Positions 5,908 to 9,944 of a stretch of DNA of 9,944 nt are shown piece after piece. Position numbers and translations under genes: made by a program. Source of the stretch: Clostridia bacterium (GTDB lineage Bacteria > Bacillota > Clostridia > Christensenellales > UBA1242); assembly GCA_017622115.1 (NCBI GenBank), contig JAGART010000140.1, positions 1 to 9,944 of the forward strand. The letters are read 5' to 3'. Numbering within the stretch: position 1 is the stretch's first letter; the number at the start of each line of letters is the position of its first letter. The notes beneath the pieces were generated by a model. The model made no database searches. It was given only the letters and a program-made list of their open reading frames with translations, and was not told the DNA's origin.

Positions 5908-5947
5908 CCTTACCAAGGCGGTGCTCTACCGGCTGAGCCACATCAGC
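5908..5947 (-). pseudogene. Broken tRNA-Thr(GGT), 5' half only
   Basis: The 40 nt match the 5' half of the neighbouring tRNA-Thr: acceptor strand GCTGATG, D-arm GCTC/GAGC, 5' anticodon stem CCGCC and loop TTGGTAA, ending after GG. It differs from the intact copy at three positions. Beyond the break, the 3' anticodon stem, T-arm and acceptor strand are missing. On the opposite (plus) strand the adjoining 5898-5906 read CGGGTTCAA, the T-arm sequence in inverted orientation. It starts about 5 nt after the expected transcription start of a strong promoter, so it looks like the original first gene of a tRNA-Thr pair, later damaged. Confidence 0.8.
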
Positions 5948-5958
5948 ATAACGATAAT

Positions 5959-5987
5959 AGTATATATTAATTTTTTATTTATGTCAA
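5959..5987 (-). promoter_or_regulatory. Strong promoter for the tRNA-Thr unit
   Basis: On the minus strand a perfect TTGACA (5982-5987), 17-nt spacer and TATACT (5959-5964). Transcription should begin around 5952, a few nucleotides before the broken tRNA copy, and run into the intact tRNA. Confidence 0.82.
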
Positions 5988-6072
5988 TAAAAAATAATTA
6001 TTAATTAAGTATTATTATAATTTAATATAAAAATTTAAGTACAGAATAGGAGAGTATAAAGTTATGTTTTTA

Positions 6073-6105
6073 TAGAAAAAAGCCCTATATTAGGGCTTTT
6101 TTCTA
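6073..6105. terminator. Bidirectional terminator overlapping the zinc-ribbon gene stop
   Basis: A 15-bp perfect stem (6073-6087 with 6091-6105) built on GCCCTA/TAGGGC with flanking A6 and T6, and the loop TAT. It works on both strands; the stop codon TAG of the leftward gene is the outermost part of one arm. Confidence 0.9.
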
Positions 6106-6858
6106 TTCTTCATCTTCATCTTCGTCGTCATTATCTTCGTTTTTTGTTTCGTTTTTAATCATTGCACTTTTTGCAACTTTAATTGTGTCTTCATCATCTA
6201 AAATTTTGATTAATTCGTTATCTTTTTTAAGTTTTTCGATATAATCTGGTAATTGTTTTATATAAAACTCTTTATTTTCCGTTGGGACTTTTGCATAAAC
6301 ATCTTCACCTTCAACTTCGTTGTTTAAAGATTTTGTTAGGTCTTTAAGCATTTCTTCCGCTTCTTGAATGCGTAATTCGTTTGCGTGAAGCATATTTTTG
6401 CGGAGAAATTCTACGTGAATAGGTCTAATTTTGTCTGTTTCACCATCAACAATTTCGTATTCATATGCTTTTTCAAAATATGTGTCTATTTCTTCATATT
6501 TTTCGTTATCTCTAAAATTGTTTTCATCTATTAATTTTTCTACCATTTTTGCTTCTGCAATTGCTAAATATGCCCAGCCATCAGAAACTTCATCTTCAAT
6601 TTCTAGCATTTGTCTTGCGGTTTTTGCCATTGTTTCATAATCTTCTTTTTCTTCGCATTCGTAAATGATATTTTTTAAATCACCATAAATTTCATATTCT
6701 GATTTCTCATCACTTTTTTTATTTTTTTCTATTTCATTTAATTCTTCTTCTGACTTTAATTTAAAAGTTGCTCCACATTTTGGGCAAGCGCCTTCTTTGC
6801 CTGGTTCTGCTTCAAATTTTTTAGAACACATTAAACAGCGTATTTCTACTTTGCTCAT
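6103..6858 (-). CDS. Zinc-ribbon protein with acidic tail
   Basis: The 251-residue protein starts MSKVEIRCLMCSKKF. Cys8-x2-Cys11 and Cys25-x2-Cys28 (ACPKCGATF) form a zinc ribbon. The rest is helical and strongly acidic: a Lys/Glu linker (about 35-55), a TPR-like helical region (DYETMAKTARQML, DGWAYLAIAEAKMVEKL, YFEKAYEYE; about 73-137), further helices, and a tail ending NDDEDEDEE. No signal peptide or membrane segment is seen, so it is probably cytoplasmic. A zinc ribbon plus TPR-like helices suggests protein-protein or nucleic-acid contacts, but I do not recognise a named family. AAGGAG lies 8 nt before the ATG and a strong promoter precedes it. It is divergent from the GNAT-domain gene, so the two may be co-regulated. 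Confidence 0.85.
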   Translation of the reverse strand: MSKVEIRCLMCSKKFEAEPGKEGACPKCGATFKLKSEEELNEIEKNKKSDEKSEYEIYGDLKNIIYECEEKEDYETMAKTARQMLEIEDEVSDGWAYLAIAEAKMVEKLIDENNFRDNEKYEEIDTYFEKAYEYEIVDGETDKIRPIHVEFLRKNMLHANELRIQEAEEMLKDLTKSLNNEVEGEDVYAKVPTENKEFYIKQLPDYIEKLKKDNELIKILDDEDTIKVAKSAMIKNETKNEDNDDEDEDEE

Positions 6859-6888
6859 TTTTGATACTCCTTACTCTAAATAATATTA

Positions 6889-6918
6889 ATTATATATTTT
6901 AATTTGAGAGGGTGTCAA
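6889..6918 (-). promoter_or_regulatory. Promoter of the zinc-ribbon gene
   Basis: On the minus strand TTGACA (6913-6918), 18-nt spacer and TATAAT (6889-6894), both perfect matches. The leader to the ATG at 6858 is about 24 nt. Confidence 0.82.
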
Positions 6919-6958
6919 GAGATTATGGTACGAAGCAAGTTTTTTTTGATTGTTTTTA

Positions 6959-6987
6959 TTGAAATTATGTTTTATATATAGTATAAT
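6959..6987 (+). promoter_or_regulatory. Promoter of the membrane-anchored GNAT gene
   Basis: TTGAAA (6959-6964), 17-nt spacer and TATAAT (6982-6987) on the plus strand. The leader to the ATG at 7018 is about 24 nt. Its -35 box lies 40 bp from that of the divergent promoter. Confidence 0.82.
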
Positions 6988-7017
6988 GAACAAGATTTTT
7001 ATTTGATGAGGAATTTT

Positions 7018-9354
7018 ATGTTTGAATGGATAAGTAATTTTAGTGAGGCAATAGGTGAATTTATTGCAGAATTTACAGGTTTTGTTTCATTAGTAATTTT
7101 GATTGTATTGTTTTTTGTTTTTGACCTTAAATTTATTTCTCGTTCTGTATATATGTTGCGTAAATTATTTAAAGAACAAGATATGAATTTGGGTGTGGCT
7201 TTTTTAATTGCGTGGCGTATTAAAAAAGTTGATAGAGAAGATAAAGAGTCTAGATACAGATTTTTGAAGGCTTTTTGTGAGTATGCTATTTTTAATAGCA
7301 AAGGTGAAAAGTTAAGTGCGTTAGAGTGGAAAGATATTTCGCAAAAATATTTTTATGAGCAATTCATTACAGACCCACTTTTAATTAGTCTTGACTCTTC
7401 TTTTGATATTATTAATGATAAAGTTGATATTTGTATTAGGAAGTATTTTGCATTTTTAAATAAAAATGATAAAAAATACAGACACAACAAAAAGAAGTCT
7501 AAATTTGTTTGTAGATTAAGTTTTGAAAACGGATTTGTATATCCTGCTTCATTTATTAATGGATTAGAAAGAAAATTCTCTGATTCTTGGACTGATTTGC
7601 TTGTTAAATATAACTATACTTTAAAAAATGCAAAGTATCATAACTCAAAAGATAGTGCTAGTATTATAAAAACTATGAATGCTTATGAAAACCAGCATTT
7701 CATTACTTCACAAAATAACAATGCTTTTCATATTAGAAGTAACGAATTATTTATGATGTATAGTTGGCTTATGTGGAGTCCTAGTTACCAAATGACCTTT
7801 AATGATGACAAATACAAAATCATCTTGTATGGTGTGGGTGATGAGAGTAATACCACAAATCTTATTTTAGATAATTCGGAAAACTCGCAAGCATTGTGGG
7901 AACAACTTAAAACTTGTATTCAAAAAGATGTTTATGGACTTAATTTGAGTATTGAATGTGAGTTGTATGAACTTGTGCCTTATGTGCGTAATAATATTCA
8001 AAATTTTGGTGTTGAAACAATGCCTTTGATTAACAACTTGTTAAATAACTCAAATGATGTACAATATGTTTTATCTTATCTTAACCCAACAAGTGATGCT
8101 AATTTGAGAAACACTACTCTTGTTGATGATGATGACGCATTCTTCTCTGGGTATTTGTGGGCTTTATTCGGCAGAAACGATGAACTGCACCCTTATTTTG
8201 ATATTAAAAATTCAGTTGTATTTTTTGAGCATTCTAACTTGGCAGATAGTACAAGTGTGGATTATTTTACTAAATCTATGGCACAAAAAACTGTTTTGCA
8301 CTTTAAAGATGTTTTGAGTACAGAAAATCATTGCAACTATAATTTAAATGCTTGTGTAGCACCTTCATTTAAGAAAAAATATATTAAATTAATCAACGAA
8401 GAATTGAAAAAAGAAAGTCCAGAGTTTGTTGAAAAATTTAATAAATTTGTTAATTTAAATGACAATAGTGTAACTTTAAATGAGATTTTAGAAAATATAG
8501 ATGAAGAATTCCCATTAAACGAATTTGAATTTAAACGAGTTAAAGATGCTAGTGCAATAGGCGAATTCTATGCGACTATTTATGTTAAAAACTTTGCACC
8601 AGATGAAAGAGATTCAATAGATGATTTAATATACAGGACTGTCGAACTCAAAAGCGAAAATCACCACGATATTATTTTGGCTTATCAAGGCGAAACTGTT
8701 GTTGGTGGTATTGTATTTGACTGGTTTAAAAATAGTAATTGTGGATTGATTGAGTATATTGTTGTAGATAATAAATATAGAGGTATGAGAATTGCTAGAA
8801 AGTTGGTAGCTAAAGCAACTGCACAAATGACTAACTATGCTGGAAAAAATCCTTTAAATGCTGTATTTATCGAAATTGAAGACCCTGAAAAAATGACAGG
8901 TATGGACGTTCAAGCCGCTGTTGATAACTATCGTAGATTGCAACTTTGGAGTAATAATAAATTTGAAAGATTAGATTTCAACTATATTCAACCAGCACTT
9001 GCTCCGGGGTTAAATAAATTAGATAACCTTATGCTTGCTGTAAATACTTTAAATTCTTCAAAAGATTATATAGAAGCAGATGTGTTGACTAGTTTCTTGG
9101 TGGACTTTAATGTTATTTGTAACCGAATAACTGATATCGATAATCCAGAAATTGGTGTAAAAGAAATGCTAGATGAGATTAAAGCCAAAGAAAATGGTAG
9201 AGTAAATATACTTAAAAACTCAATAAACTTCGAAAAATATTATCCAACAAAGTTTTTGCATAATTTATCAAGACACGAAGTTAAAGTGCTTAAAAACTCA
9301 TTAGAAACTGACAAAAAGGCTAAAAAAAGAAAAAAAGATAAGAAAAAACCCTAA
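7018..9354 (+). CDS. Large membrane-anchored protein with GNAT domain and basic tail
   Basis: The 778-residue product starts with a short amphipathic segment and one membrane helix (about 20-36, GFVSLVILIVLFFVF), with no cleavage site, so it is probably an N-terminal anchor. A long middle part (about 45-500) has no motif I recognise. From about 502 to 660 comes a GNAT N-acyltransferase fold: IILAYQGETVVGGIVF, then IEYIVVDNKYRGMRIARKL, whose Arg/Gly-rich loop (RGMRIA, about 588) is the acetyl-CoA binding motif A. A helical region follows, and the tail is almost all Lys/Arg (KKAKKRKKDKKKP). The basic segment after the helix suggests the bulk faces the cytoplasm. The acyl acceptor is unknown. 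I chose ATG 7018 because GAGGA lies 5 nt upstream; the frame is open to TTG 7003 and ATG 7006, which lack a ribosome site. The stop lies inside a terminator stem. Confidence 0.85.
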   Translation: MFEWISNFSEAIGEFIAEFTGFVSLVILIVLFFVFDLKFISRSVYMLRKLFKEQDMNLGVAFLIAWRIKKVDREDKESRYRFLKAFCEYAIFNSKGEKLSALEWKDISQKYFYEQFITDPLLISLDSSFDIINDKVDICIRKYFAFLNKNDKKYRHNKKKSKFVCRLSFENGFVYPASFINGLERKFSDSWTDLLVKYNYTLKNAKYHNSKDSASIIKTMNAYENQHFITSQNNNAFHIRSNELFMMYSWLMWSPSYQMTFNDDKYKIILYGVGDESNTTNLILDNSENSQALWEQLKTCIQKDVYGLNLSIECELYELVPYVRNNIQNFGVETMPLINNLLNNSNDVQYVLSYLNPTSDANLRNTTLVDDDDAFFSGYLWALFGRNDELHPYFDIKNSVVFFEHSNLADSTSVDYFTKSMAQKTVLHFKDVLSTENHCNYNLNACVAPSFKKKYIKLINEELKKESPEFVEKFNKFVNLNDNSVTLNEILENIDEEFPLNEFEFKRVKDASAIGEFYATIYVKNFAPDERDSIDDLIYRTVELKSENHHDIILAYQGETVVGGIVFDWFKNSNCGLIEYIVVDNKYRGMRIARKLVAKATAQMTNYAGKNPLNAVFIEIEDPEKMTGMDVQAAVDNYRRLQLWSNNKFERLDFNYIQPALAPGLNKLDNLMLAVNTLNSSKDYIEADVLTSFLVDFNVICNRITDIDNPEIGVKEMLDEIKAKENGRVNILKNSINFEKYYPTKFLHNLSRHEVKVLKNSLETDKKAKKRKKDKKKP

Positions 9355-9369
9355 TATTTAGGGTTTTTT
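9343..9369. terminator. Bidirectional terminator between the GNAT and helicase genes
   Basis: AAAAAACCCTAA (9343-9354) and TTAGGGTTTTTT (9358-9369) form a perfect 12-bp stem with loop TAT. The TAA stop of the rightward gene is part of the stem. It also serves the convergent helicase gene, which ends at 9376. Confidence 0.9.
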
Positions 9370-9375
9370 ATTTTT

Positions 9376-9944
9376 TTAATAATGTATTTTAGGTTGTTTT
9401 TTAGATTTATGTGTTTGGCGAATTGTACGTGTCTTTTTGCCGAGTTTGTTTCCGCCTGCAATATTTACATTGCGACCGCTACGACTATTTGTGCTTGTTC
9501 GACCTGCGATAATAGCACGTTTCTCACGTGATTTAATGTTTAATTTTTTGCCACGTTGATTTGAGCGAGGGGCAGGGGTTTTTTCTGTATTAGACAAACC
9601 ATTTAAAGAAAGTGTTGAAGCGATAATCTTTGAATTAGTCTTCTTTTCAATTTCTTGCAATTCTTTAATTTGTTCTGGTGTATTAAGGAGTGTATAAGCA
9701 CTACCTGATTTACCTGCACGACCAGTTCTGCCCACACGGTGGATATAGTATTCGTTATTTTGAGGTAAATCAAAGTTAATTACTTGAATAATGTCTTTTA
9801 CATCTATTCCACGTGCCGCAACGTCCGTGGTGATGAGCAAATTGTTTGGTTCGGCTTTGTATTCGTTCATAACACGTTTACGTACTGATTGAGGCATATC
9901 TCCGTGAAGAGCAAGAGCCATAAAACCTTGTTTACGTAAATAAA
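9376..9944 (-). CDS. DEAD-box RNA helicase, C-terminal part
   Basis: The frame is open to the right edge, so the N-terminal helicase domain (motifs Q to III) is outside the window. The visible 189 residues begin inside the second RecA-like domain (LRKQGFMALALHGD), with motif V TDVAARGIDV and motif VI YIHRVGRTGRAGKSG, the hallmark of DEAD-box ATP-dependent RNA helicases (DeaD/CshA/RhlE type). After the helicase core comes a tail of roughly 100 residues, rich in Lys, Arg, Asn and Ser and ending HKSKKQPKIHY, which probably binds RNA. The family unwinds RNA in ribosome assembly, mRNA decay and cold adaptation; the exact subfamily cannot be fixed from this part. Confidence 0.93.
   Translation of the reverse strand, partial: YLRKQGFMALALHGDMPQSVRKRVMNEYKAEPNNLLITTDVAARGIDVKDIIQVINFDLPQNNEYYIHRVGRTGRAGKSGSAYTLLNTPEQIKELQEIEKKTNSKIIASTLSLNGLSNTEKTPAPRSNQRGKKLNIKSREKRAIIAGRTSTNSRSGRNVNIAGGNKLGKKTRTIRQTHKSKKQPKIHY

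Noticed and set aside
5908..5947. Second functional tRNA-Thr
   Set aside because: The 3' anticodon stem, T-arm and acceptor strand are missing, so no cloverleaf can form.
6042..6076. Plus-strand gene start after AGGAG near 6047
   Set aside because: The ATG at 6064 is followed by a stop after three codons, so nothing is encoded.
7003..7017. Earlier starts for the GNAT gene (TTG 7003, ATG 7006)
   Set aside because: No ribosome site precedes them, whereas GAGGA is 5 nt before ATG 7018.
6999..7301. Minus-strand frame of 100 codons, and similar frames inside 6431-6640, 8120-8317 and 8626-8826
   Set aside because: Each overlaps a well-supported gene in another frame or strand and lacks its own start signals.

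Overview
The window is a strongly AT-rich bacterial chromosome segment. It has AGGAGG-type ribosome sites, canonical TTGACA/TATAAT promoters, short hairpin-plus-T-run terminators, TGG-coded tryptophan (standard code) and a tRNA with an encoded CCA end. Together these suggest a low-GC Firmicute (Clostridia or Bacilli-like, possibly an uncultured gut lineage). No gene allows a closer placement.

Left part (1-1584): an unrecognised gene runs leftward off the window edge, divergent from a short rightward operon that encodes a 47-residue peptide and a small lipocalin-like lipoprotein. The space between them holds a strong leftward promoter, an 18-bp perfect palindrome and a tandem 8-bp direct repeat, which look like a regulatory site.

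Centre (1849-5480): an operon with its own promoter encodes a four-helix-bundle protein of the Avd type. It overlaps by 17 nt a 389-residue reverse transcriptase with the IGNxxSQ and YMDD motifs of diversity-generating retroelements (DGRs). An 11-bp hairpin and a terminator follow. Next comes a 573-residue beta-helix-type protein with a YdcK-like entry domain and a Gln-rich tail. I could not find a template repeat/variable repeat pair, so this is either a DGR core whose template or target lies elsewhere, or a reverse transcriptase put to another use.

tRNA zone (5587-5987): on the minus strand a strong promoter is followed by a broken 5' half of tRNA-Thr(GGT), then an intact tRNA-Thr(GGT), its terminator, a cluster of small hairpins and a second terminator. 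The intact tRNA's 3' end faces the reverse-transcriptase region, and fragments resembling that end occur nearby, as expected beside an integration site.

Right part (6073-9944): two divergent genes share a 159-bp intergenic space with two clear promoters. One encodes a zinc-ribbon protein with a very acidic tail, the other a 778-residue membrane-anchored protein with a GNAT acetyltransferase domain and a very basic tail. The window ends in the C-terminal part of a DEAD-box RNA helicase on the minus strand. Hairpin terminators overlap the stop codons of the zinc-ribbon and GNAT genes.
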